Source: Purpureocillium takamizusanense
Taxonomy: Eukaryota > Ascomycota > Sordariomycetes > Hypocreales > Ophiocordycipitaceae
DNA: 64,000 bases
Assembly: GCF_022605165.1 (NCBI RefSeq)
Contig: NC_063073.1
Span: 1,488,001-1,552,000 of the forward strand
Direction: 5' to 3'
The position numbers and the translations under genes are program-made. Shown here in pieces: positions 21,181 to 31,845 of this stretch; position 1 is the first letter of the stretch, and every line of letters begins with the position of its first letter. The notes under the pieces are model-generated. The model worked only from the letters and a program-made list of their open reading frames with translations, made no database searches and was not told the DNA's origin.

Positions 21181-22898
21181 ATGTCTTCCTCTTCACAAAC
21201 ACAGTTCGTCGGTGCCATTGACCAGGGCACTACCAGCACGCGGTTCCTCATCTTCAACCGCGCTGGAGAAGTCGTTGCCCTGCACCAGCTTGAGTTTAAG
21301 CAGATCTATCCGCAGCCGGGGTAAGTCTCCTCCAATGCCAGATAGCCTGCCTGCTTGCATGGATGGACAGAGTCAATGTCCAGTATCTCGTGTGAATCGC
21401 CGCTGACGCATCGCGACACGTAGATGGCACGAGCATGACCCCGAGGAAATTGTCTCGTCCGTGGAGAAGTGCGTCGATGGCGCCGTCAAGAAGTTTGAGA
21501 CGCAGGGCCACTCGCGCGAGCAAATCGTGTCCGTGGGCATCACCAACCAGCGTGAGACAACGGTCGTCTGGGACCGAGTGACCGGCAAGCCCTTGTACAA
21601 TGCCATTGTCTGGACGGACACGCGCACGCAGGACCTCGTCCGCCGCCTCAAGATGCGAATCGGCTCCGGCGAGCTCACCGACCGCTGCGGCCTCCCCCTG
21701 TCCACCTACCCGTCCGTTGGCAAGCTCCTGTGGCTCCTGGAGAATGTCAAGGCGGTCAAGGAAGCTTACGATGCGGGCAACCTGGCCTTCGGTACCATCG
21801 ACACCTGGCTGGTCTATAAGCTGAACGGCGGCCCCGCGCGCAACGTCTATGTGTCGGACCCCAGCAATGCCTCGCGCACCATGTTCATGAACCTCCACAC
21901 GCTCGACTACGATAATGAGCTCCTTGACTGGTTCCGCGTTGACCGCAACAAGGTCAAGCTGGCCAAGATTGTGCGCTCGGCCGACCCCGAGGCCTACGGC
22001 TCGCTGGCCAGCACCCTCCTCAACGGCACCAAGATCATGGGCTGCCTGGGCGACCAGTCTGCTGCTCTCGTTGGACAGAAGGGCTTCACCCCTGGTCTTG
22101 CCAAGAACACGTACGGCACTGGCTGTTTCCTGCTCTACAACGTGGGCGAGAAGCCCGTCATCTCGTCGCACGGCCTGCTCTCCACCGTCGCCTTCGACTT
22201 CGGTGAGGGCAAGACCATGTACGCGCTCGAGGGCAGCATCGCCGTGGCCGGCTCCAGCGTCAAGTTCCTCGTCGATAACTTTGGCTTCATCGAGTCGTCG
22301 TCGAAGCTGAGCGCCCTTGCCGAGACGGTCGAGGACAACGGTGGCTGCACGTTTGTCACTGCCTTTAGCGGCCTGTTCGCGCCGTACTGGATCGACGACG
22401 CCCGCGGCACCATCTTTGGCATCACCGCCTTCACACAGCGCGGCCACATTGCTCGCGCGACGCTCGAGGCCACGTGCTTCCAGACCAGGGCCATCCTCAA
22501 GTCGATGGAGAAGGACAGCGGCAAGGCCCTGACGGAGCTCGCCGTCGACGGCGGCATGTGCAACTCGGATCTGATCATGCAGGTGCGTAGCGCAAGGAGC
22601 GCCCCGGACCCCTGGAGCTGCCAAGACAAGGATTCTCGTTTACTGACAAGTCGCACAGACGCAGTCCGACATCATCGGCATCCCCGTCAACCGGCCGGGC
22701 ATGCGCGAGACGACGGCTCTGGGCGCCGCCATCGCCGCGGGCTTCGCTGCCGGCGTGTGGGAGTCGTTTGACGAGCTCAAGGACGTGAACCTCGAGGGCC
22801 GCACCATCTTCAAGCCTTCCGTTTCGGAGGACAAGGCGACCAAGCAGTTTGAACGCTGGGAGAAGGCGGTTCAGATGAGCAAGGGCTGGGCCGAGTAA
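21181..22898 (+). CDS. GUT1: Glycerol kinase
   Basis: Exons are 21181-21320, 21424-22582 and 22659-22898, encoding 512 residues. The introns are 103 nt (GTAAGT..GTAG, phase 2) and 76 nt (GTGCGT..CAG, phase 0). The enzyme phosphorylates glycerol with ATP to sn-glycerol 3-phosphate, the substrate of GUT2. FGGY-family features are visible: [11 protein letters not shown] (about 11-21), [21 protein letters not shown] and Ala-Val-Asp-Gly-Gly-Met. The intron between Ile-Met-Gln and Thr-Gln-Ser-Asp sits in the C-terminal domain. The start ATG has an A at -3 (ATCATGT). No mitochondrial signal is seen, so it is cytosolic. Confidence 0.97.
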
Positions 22899-25088
22899 AT
22901 GGTTTTTGTTCGTCGCGCGCGTGTCGCGTGTTGTTTTTTCCCCTCTTACTATACCACTGGCGGGCCATGGGTGTGTCGATGGGGGCCCGAGTCGCGGCAG
23001 CGGTGTGTCTGCTTCTAGAAGCCTGAGAGCTTGCGTGTACTATATTTCTGAATGACCTCATGACGGATCTTTTTCTCTGATGAAGCTGGAGATTTTCCTG
23101 ACACACATTGCCCAGTGTTTCCCTGGTGACGAGTCTGCAACGTCCGCCCAGTTGGCTAACGACTGGGAATACATACGTGCGGCGTAGCATGCATGACTTG
23201 GGGGACGACCCCGCTGTCCAAGCCGAGGCTGCTGCTGCTGCCAACGTACCTGCATATCGAGTTTGCCTTCTGACGGTCGTCGTGGACGCTGCGAAGCGGT
23301 GAAACCCCTGTGAACCGCAGAAATGAAGCCTGCACGTCCGCGCAGAAAGCGCAGTAGTCGTCAACCACGCCGCAGGTCAACAATGACCGGATAATATTAA
23401 CGCTTGATGCTCGCCAAGGTGGAAGAAAGGAGCAGCACTGCGCCGCGCGGGTCGCAATGGCGTCACGCGTTGGTGCGGACAGTGCAACGTAGGTCGTCGA
23501 CGAGGTGCTCGTGGGCGTTCAATCGACGACGATGGGCGGGCCGTCGCTCACTTCCGTCACAGCGCCATGGGATGGACTGGATGGACGCCTTGACCATCAC
23601 CCATCCCAGCCGCAGCCGGCCGCCATGCATGCAGAGGCGCCAACTGCAATCCATGCTGGAGACGGGACGGAACATGGAAAACGGCCAAGTCAGCGGAAGG
23701 CTTCTAGCGGCCTTCGGCGCTAGAGAGCATGGTTCCTCGGGGGGTTGCGCTGTTGTGTCGCCCCTCCCCGGGCTTGCCCCCGGCGCCGCTGATCGCTCGC
23801 TGCGCACGCTGTCTCGGACAGCCCGGGTGGACGATCGCAGTGGGGAAGCGCTGCCGAAACGGGACTTTTGCCTGCCCGCCAGAGGACCTACCTAGGATGC
23901 TAGGGCCGCCACTTCCACTCGACTCTTCACTTGCCCGGACGACGCCACTCAATCTCATCCCAGCACAGTGCCTTCCCTCTCTCATCCATCGTCTCGCTTT
24001 TTCTCATCGCTGTTGCCGGCTTCCCCGCACTCACGCACGCATGCACGCACGCGCCACTCGAGGATCGACCTTGTCTTAGTTCGGGCGAGACTGAGTCGGT
24101 AAGTACCAGGCCAGAGAAGGGCGAAGAAGGGTGACGGCGAAGAAAAGCTGCCGGTGGGCCGGACTCCGCTGCCACAAACCCGGACCAGAGACACGGACGC
24201 AAGAAGAGAGGACAACGGCGGCGACGCGACCACGTTTTTATTGTCGGCACCGCAGGCGATAGATAAAAAAGAAACCCGTCGCGCAGCAGACCGAAGGAAG
24301 GCGTGCTGTGGGCACGTCGCACACGCAACAAAGAGATAAGGAAAACATCACATCAGGTCAGGCAACGTGCTCTCGCTCCTCTTCGGTGGCACCACCCCCG
24401 ACACTGGCGACGTCCGCCTCGCAGTTGGCCTGCGCAGTCGGCCGAGCGACACCGAGCGTCGTTTATTCCCAGCTCCAGACGCCCGCCTCCGCGACAGGGA
24501 TTGCATCGCAGCCTGCACACGTGCTGCCTGCCTTCTCACCTCACCCTCCGGGTTGCCTCTTGGTGGCGCAACGGTGGTGCTGGGCTCCCACCCCCACGGC
24601 GCAGCGGTTTGCGATCCCTAACCCGCCAGCGGGTGCTAAGGTTAGAGATTGCCTGCTGCGGCGTGGTTCGGCGCTCCTCCGCGGGTACCTTCAGCGATCG
24701 CGGCCCCCCGACGTCCACCATCGTAGGGCAGGACAGGGCCGTCACCACCCAACCACCACGCTCCTCCCCTCCACCACTCCAGCCGCAATTGGAAACGAGG
24801 CGACCAGTGCCAGCATCGCCGACGTCGAGTTCTTAGGAGAGGCGAACCCGGTTTCGCAAAGCGTCCCTTATAAACGGAGCCCCATCCCAGAAACACCGAC
24901 GAGTCCCCGGACCCAGTCCACACGCACTGAATCATCATCACCACCCCGTCGGTGTCAAACGGCAAGCCCAGCTCTGAGGCCCATTAGAACCCTTACCTCA
25001 GCAGAAAAGGGGGGGCCGCCCAGTGTGGAGTTTGTTTCTCTTCGCATTACGGAGTACTGCACTGTACCGTACGGATCATGGAATAGCC
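22899..25088. other. Intergenic DNA and leader of the Zn2Cys6 factor gene
   Basis: No gene is supported. A frame open from 24308 to 25180 lacks any ATG and overlaps the regulator's start in a different phase, so it is treated as chance openness of GC-rich leader DNA. ACGGAGTACTGCACTGTACCGTAC-type GTAC-rich sequence lies just before the regulator's ATG (about 25050-25075). Confidence 0.6.
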
Positions 25089-27602
25089 ATGGTTGCGTCA
25101 AATGCACCTCCGGTACCCATGGCCGAGGACGAGGCCACCTCGGGCTTCAGTCACGACGAGGGCGGGTCGAGCGGCGATGAAACCTCGCACAACGGACCCG
25201 CCTCTACTGCCGCTGCCGGCAACAAGAGGAAGAGGACCAAGTATCAGAAGACATCGTAAGGCCCCTTGCCCCCCTTCCCTTATCTCGCATCAACGTGGCC
25301 CGACTGACACGGCCTCGGCGTCAAGATGCGAGCTATGCAAGGCCCGCAAAGTCAAGTGTGATAGGGCTGAGCCTGCTTGCTCCTGGTGTGCCCGCCACAA
25401 CCGTACCTGCGTCTACCTCGAGAGGCAGAAGCCTGGCAGTCGCATCGGCTTCACCCTCGAGCTCGAGACCAAGGTGAACCGCGTTGATGCCCTCCTGCAG
25501 ACGCTATGGCGCCGTGTCGAGGACCACATCGCTCACGACCACGCGAGCCCGTCGCAGCAGACGCTGTCACCCTCCATCAGCAACCCCAACGCTTCGCAGG
25601 CTGATGGCTTCCCGCCTCAGCCTGAGGGGCCCGCGACGCGGAGACCGGTAGGTGTCCCGGCCGGTACCCCCATCATTCCAGGCAGGACGCCGGTGGCATT
25701 CTCCAGCCCCTCATGGCAGGGTGCCGAGAGCCAAGATGGGATGCGAGGCGGCCCTCGCTCGTCCGTGCAAGGACCTCCGGCGGGCATGTCCATGGGCGGC
25801 GCGGGCGCGGGCGGAGAGTCGTCTCCTTACAACGGGACGAACCACATGCCTCGAGGACCTCCGATGCGAGCGGGCTCTTCGTCGCTCTCCGGCGGTTCGG
25901 ACCTCCCGCCACACGACATGATCTACACGCTGGTCGACCTCTACTTTAAGCACTGCAACACGTGGTGCCCGATCCTGGACCGCAAGACAACGTTTGGCGT
26001 GTTCTTTGGATCGACATCACAGAGCGAGGTCGACCGCATACTCCTGCATGCCATCGTAGCGACGACGCTGCGGTTCCTCAAAGATGCACGGCTCTCGTCA
26101 GAGATGAGGGCCCATTACCACGCCGTGTCAAAAAATACTGTCATGATATACGCCATGGAGCACGTCAGCGTCGCGGCGCTCAAGGCACTCGTCATCCTAT
26201 CGCTCGATGAACTGGGCACGTCCAACGGCCCGCGAGGGTGGAACCTACTATCCCTACTGGCACAAAACGTACGGCACCTGGACCTCTGGGAAGAGAACAG
26301 CATGTACCTCTCGGCGGGAGAGGAGGACTTGCCACACACGGGCTCAGTGCGACGGGTCACAGTCGGTCAGCCTGAGTCTTGGATCGAGGACGAAGGTCGG
26401 CGGAGGCTATGCTGGATGGTGTACCTTTTGGACCGGTACGCGACAGTCGCGACGACGACGTTCGATTTCATGCTCGACGACAAGAGGATGAAGCGCATGC
26501 TGCCGTGCTCGTACGACCTGTTCTCGAGAAACGTGCCTGTGGAGACTGGCTCGTTGGACTCGGCACCGGACGGCCACGGCGGGACGAGGTACACAGTCGG
26601 CAAGCCCGAGAACCTGGGCAGCTTCTCGTACCACTGCGAGATACTACGCATCCTGAGCCAGGTACACGACTTTCTCAAGACGCCCATAGACGTGACGTCG
26701 TCGACAGACATGGCCGGGTGGCGCAACACATACAGGTCGCTGGACTCGGCGCTGGACAACTGGCTCCAAAGCCTGCCGAGCGAGTACAGCCGCATCTCGG
26801 CGCTCTGCCACTCGGACCCGGCCAGTCGCGTGGCCAACTGGTTCATGCTGCATAGCGCGTACGTGACGTCGGTGGTACGGCTGCACTCGTCGGCGGCGTA
26901 CCCGACGGTGCGATCTCACATCTTCGTTCCGTCGCACTACGCCATGCAGCGGTGCGTGTCGGCGGTGCAGAGCCTCCGCGACATCACACAGGACGTCTAC
27001 GAGGCCAACGGGCTGGACCTGGTGGGGCCGCCGTTTGCGTTTTCGCTGTGGACGGCGGCGCGGCTGCTCATCGTGCACGCCTCGGCCATGGGCTGCCCCG
27101 TGGACGGCAAGATTGACTTCTTCATTGACATCCTGACGTACGTGGGGCAGTACTGGGAGGTGGCCAACAACTACGCACGGATCCTGGCACGGGTGATGCA
27201 GAAGGGCCGACAGAGCGAGGTGCCGTATGTCGTCATGAGAAGGTAAGCTCTCTATTCTGCATCGATGCGCTTTGCGTCGGTCCTCGACGCTCCTGTGCTG
27301 ACGAACCCGCCCATGACAGGAGCGCATACGACCTCGTGGGGCTCACATCGGCGACGCGGCGCTCGGGCCTGGACGAGACGTCATCGCAGTCGGTATCGCT
27401 GAGCGAGCTCGACAACATTGACGTGTTTGACTTTTTCAACTACCCCAAGGTAGCGGAGCCGGCGCCGCGGAGCATGGCGGGCGGGCAGACGAGCATCCTG
27501 CTTCAACCGCAGGGCTACGGGCCAGAGGCCATGCGGAACGGCGGACCAGCTGTTCCGGACCCGGAGGCGGACTGGCTCGGGTACGCGTCGCCGTTCAGCT
27601 AG
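25089..27602 (+). CDS. Zn2Cys6 fungal-specific transcription factor
   Basis: Exons are 25089-25255, 25326-27242 and 27320-27602, encoding 788 residues. The introns are 70 nt (GTAAGG..CAAG, phase 2) and 77 nt (GTAAGC..ACAG, phase 2). The first intron falls one residue before the zinc cluster. The cluster has Cys57, 60, 67, 74, 77 and 84 (C-x2-C-x6-C-x6-C-x2-C-x6-C). A basic Lys-Arg-Lys-Arg stretch precedes it (46-49), and a short coiled-coil linker follows (about 95-120, Leu/Val heptads), consistent with dimeric CGG-half-site binding. A disordered Pro/Ser/Gly segment (120-250) leads to the fungal_trans middle homology domain from about 253. It is downstream of GUT1 on the same strand, making it a candidate glycerol regulator, but this is positional inference only; the target is unknown. 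Confidence 0.93.
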
Positions 27603-28613
27603 ACAAGCGGCGTAAATGCCACCCAGCAACGTTGATGACAAGTCACGGGACGTCTCGTTGAGACGAGGCGGGGCGGGGTTTTGATTTTAGTTTGCATGTG
27701 TACGACCAGTTGCTCATGACTAGGCGTTGGATACCAAATCTCATTTAGATGCATCAATGACGAAGCACTCGTCTCGGAATTCAATGGCTATCGCGATGGG
27801 CAAGGGTGTCGGACCGTGCATGCTTGGGAGGGGGCGCAGCATCGGTGCTGCCTTGTCCGTGAGTCCAACACGTCACTTACTACATAAAGTAGGCACCGCA
27901 AGGGCTGGGGAGGTGTGCTACTAGTACTACCTTGATTATCAAGCAGTATGAGAGGCTTCGTCGGAGCGGCATGGGTAGGGAGAAAGGACCCGAGTGTGCT
28001 GACTTGTCTCCATAACGGGGCCTACCTACCTACTAATGTACAACTTATCCCCCATCTATACCTATTACACGCGAATCAGTACAATGCAAGTAGTATTGTA
28101 TAGTTTTGCTGCATCCGAATTGGAAGCACCGCTGCCGCCCTCTGCTGTTGTTGTTACACCTTGCCAAGAACCACAGCGAAGCCGCAGCTGCAGCTGCAGC
28201 CCACCTGCAGTTAGGAGGTAAACGTATTGCGTAACCTTCCGTACCGCACCCTGCCACTCACTGCCTGCACGCGCACCTTGTTGACTGACGAGCCGCTCTC
28301 ACCCCCGATAATGGAACGAGGGGGAGGGGGGGGCCCAAGGGTGGTGCCTCGTTTGCTTGCAATGCCTTTTTTTCTCTCTTCCGTCTGCTGCACGTTCAAG
28401 GCTGCTGTTGTGTTACCTATTCGCGTAGTAGTATGTATGTGTGTACTACATTACATTACATTGTATGTAGGCAAGGGGCCTTGTTGGGATCCGTGCTCCA
28501 GGCGCAGACAGCAGGCGCGGAAGCAGAGCAACGTGGCAGCGCGATTGCGCGCCCGCGCTCCCCTTTGCTATACTATAGGTTTGTGTCCCAGCGCGGACGA
28601 AGAACCGTTATCG

Positions 28614-28697
28614 GTAGGTAGGGAGGAAGTATAGTACCTGGTAGCGAGTCATTGGCGTCTAGGGTCGTTACTTGTTTGCCTGTAGGTAGGGAGGAAG
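28614..28697. repeat. 16-nt direct repeat
   Basis: GTAGGTAGGGAGGAAG occurs at 28614-28629 and again at 28682-28697, 68 nt apart, in intergenic DNA that also contains other GTAGGTAG/CTACCTAC strings (for example about 28020). Confidence 0.85.
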
Positions 28698-29357
28698 GGG
28701 CATATGCAACGCGTGCGTACGTGCGTGCGTGCGGGCTATATACCTCACAGGATGCTATAGTATGCGCACTTTTGGCGCCTGCTGTCCCCCCCTCCCTTAA
28801 GTATCTTCTTTAAAGGGGGGGTTTCCGCTACGTTTAGGTCGTTTTATACAGCTTGCGTACGTGGGGTGTCAAGGCCATGCATGTAAAAGAGTCGCCCGGT
28901 AGCCATCATGGGGGTCGTCCTGTACACCTTCAATAGCGGGCGCCCTCTACGCAAGGCCGAAGGGGAAAACGCCAAAAGGCCAGCAAGGAGAAACATGCTC
29001 CTCAGTTATTGTACACCGGGCATGTAGGTAGGTTCCTATGTAGGCATGTGTGTGTATTCCGTCCTTTGTGCTCGTACTGTGCTGGCAAGGCGCACCTACA
29101 GTACAATACGTGATGGTCGCACAGCGTCCGCGACACGCCCTACGTACCTCTAGTTACGTAGTGCCGCCTCGAAACAGCAAGAATTTATGCGTGTTGGCCC
29201 GGCACTTGATCGGTTTGCCGCACTGCACCGCATCGCATCGCACTGCAGGCATTTTGGGACGCTGCGCCGTCCCGGTGCGGCGGCTCGCGTGCGTGTCCGT
29301 GCTTCCCGTCCATCCGTTGAAGGAAATATCAGGTCACCACCCCCCGGGCGGCCAGCC

Positions 29358-29358
<1 letters not shown>

Positions 29359-29388
<30 letters not shown>
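29359..29388. repeat. (AC)15 microsatellite
   Basis: An uninterrupted AC run, followed shortly by four GGAT units (about 29413-29432). Confidence 0.95.
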
Positions 29389-29389
<1 letters not shown>

Positions 29390-29873
29390 ACACACAGAGG
29401 CCACATGGGGGTGGATGGATGGATGGATGGACCATCACTCTCCTGTCATGCACGTGCAGGGAGGGTTGTGGACCACCAGCGTCGCTAACCAACCAATCAG
29501 ACAGGCGGACGGGCGGATTCCCGACCCGCTGGACCGGAGGGGGCGCCTGTCTGTCTGTCTCCCCGACTCTGCAACGGCCCAACGGGTCCTTCATTTTTTG
29601 CCTTTTCTTTTTGTCTTGCGCTTGTTTGCTTGTTCCAGGCAGAGCCCTTTTTTGTTGGTTGGTTGCGCGGCCACGTTTTTCCAACCGTCGCGGCTGCAGG
29701 GCTCCAATTGCGACGCACCATCACCACCACCACCACCATCACGACCGCACACACTTCCACGGACGGCATGTAGTCAGTACATACCATGTATGCGGTGCCG
29801 CCACATTCCCGTGCCCGTCATCGTACAAAGTCTCGTCCGTGAGACGGGAAGGCGGGAGGAGTTGAGGGTGGCC

Positions 29874-29915
29874 GGCAGGCGGCAGGCGGCAGGCGGCAGG
29901 CGGCAGACGGCAGAC
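29874..29915. repeat. Heptamer tandem repeat
   Basis: Six 7-nt units: four GGCAGGC (29874-29901), then two GGCAGAC (29902-29915). A CATCGC hexamer array follows at about 29985-30013. Confidence 0.95.
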
Positions 29916-31845
29916 GGGAGGGCCTGGGGGGAAGCACAACATGAACGCATCAGCAGGAAGCCAAAGGATGGGGGGTGGGTGGACCATCGCCATCGCCATC
30001 GCCATCGCCATCATCAATCCCGCCAGAGCCAGAGCCAGAGAGACAACCCGCCTGTCGGCCGTGCCTCCATGCGTCTCAATGCCGCAATGAGACACCACCG
30101 GCCGACAACGGGGCCCGACGTCGACGCAGGACTGTCTATTGATTAACTTGGGTAGCACCCAGTCAGTCTCACCGGTACCAATTAACGTTACCCAATTATT
30201 AGTTACAACGAGGCACCAACAAAAGTCAAGCCGAGTCGAGTCAGCACCAACCCTCAACCACCGACAGGACCGGACCGGACTCTTTTTCTCCTCGGAACTG
30301 CAACAAGATGGGCTACTGTTACTGCTACTGCTGCTACTACCGCTAGCTCGACCGCATGTCTCCCGTCTCTGGTTCATCTGTTCATTCCTTCCCCCCCCCC
30401 GCTTGGTACCTATTCGATTCGCCCACGACCACCAGGTGGAGAACTACTAATGCTCATCAGCAGGAGCTCGTCCGCGACGTGAAGCTAGTCTTGTACTCCG
30501 TCAGAGTAGCTCCGCTGCTCCGTCCTCTCCGGGGGGCGTGTTTTTTGTTCTTCCTCTCTTGTTTCTGCTCTGTTTATCAGCTCGCTTCGCTTGACCCTTG
30601 ACGCTTCCCTTCTTGCCCCAGCCTCCCACACCCCCGGCCCTGTCCATCGTCCTTCCATACGCGCCCCCCACCCCCCCCCCTTCATTTGTTCCCCTCCCGA
30701 GAAGACGGGGCGCTGGCTTAGTGACACGTCTTTTTGTCTTTTTAATCTGCCTTTTTCTTGCGCCTCGCCACGCATTCCACCCCCTCCCCCCGTCGCTTCC
30801 GGCGTGCTTATCCCGCCCTCGGGACCGTGACATCACTCTTCTACTACGTTAGAACCCGCGCAAGTGGGAGGGGGACCCGGGCTGGGCGCGCTCTCTCGAC
30901 ATGCTGTACGTGTAATGCAAGGACACCTCGCTCGCAGGAGGCCGTCAAGCGAGCCGTCCAGCATGCAAGCGAGCAAGCAAGCAAGCAAGCAAAGCCAGCA
31001 TCCAAACACGCAGCGAAGCCCTCACGCACTCACCTCTCTTGTCATCATCCACAAACTCCCATTTTCCATGTTCCACCGTCCGCCCGTTTCCTCATCAGCA
31101 CTTAAGCACGTGCAGTAGTAGTAGTAGATCGTTCAACAACCGTCCCCATCCGCCCCTCATTCATCCAACAAAAAGGACTCTCTCTCTCCCTCCTCACGGG
31201 ATGGACCCATCGTCCCGTCCGCGCGAGCATTCATGTCCCGTGGAGCCGCCCGCTGCCCGTCATGCTGGCGCCTGCCTCCCTCCCTCTCCTGGGCGGGCGG
31301 CCGCAGCCTGTCTGTCTATCTGTCTATCCCCCCCAGAAGGGTCGTCGCCCAGGCGGATGCTCCCGCTCGACGGGGTCTTGGATGGACGGCGTCGTCGCCC
31401 CCCAATTTAGCGTGCCCGCGCCGCGCCTTTCGGTGCCCCCTTTCTTTGCCTAGCTCATCTTGTCTCTCTCTCTCTCTATCTCTCTCTCTCGTGCGCGATC
31501 TCTCTCACTGTTGTTTTCCTAACCTGTCTTAACCCCGTCCCCGTCAGGGGGGATCCTGTCCCGCATCTTGCCTCTTCTCTCCCCGTCGTCTCTCGTGTTC
31601 GCCTCGTTTCTCTCTGCCCGCTTCATCCCCCTCCCCCATTCCCTCACCCGTGTTTTTGTTCCGTGCCGTGTTCGGGACGACCAACAACACAACCCCGGGT
31701 CCGCTACCGTGTCCGCACACACACACACACACACACACGCCCCCACACCTGCCGACCCGGTCCCCGTCCCCGTCTCCGTCCCGTCCCGTCCCGTCCCAAC
31801 AACCACGTCCGTCGTCCAACGTCCGCCCCCCCCCCCCCTTCGGCC

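Larger units (their letters stand above)
27603..31845. other. Repeat-rich intergenic DNA, 4.2 kb
   Basis: No gene is supported. The stretch is dense in short tandem repeats: AC, GGAT, heptamer, CATCGC and CT tracts, and a 16-nt direct repeat. Long frames at 29050-30377 translate these repeats and show no domain. The last 400 nt form the pyrimidine-rich leader of the P450 gene, with a (CT)n block at about 31462-31505 and a poly-C run (about 31826-31838) just before its ATG. Confidence 0.65.

Noticed and set aside
21296..22624. 442-codon minus-strand frame opposite GUT1
   Set aside because: Antisense shadow of the glycerol kinase exon; Val/Ala/Glu-rich with no motif.
24308..25180. 290-codon open frame ahead of the Zn2Cys6 gene
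   Set aside because: It contains no ATG, is in a different phase from the regulator's first exon, has no domain, and is explained by GC-rich leader sequence.
29050..30377. Overlapping long frames on both strands
   Set aside because: They translate AC, GGAT, heptamer and CATCGC repeats and show no protein-like composition or motif.
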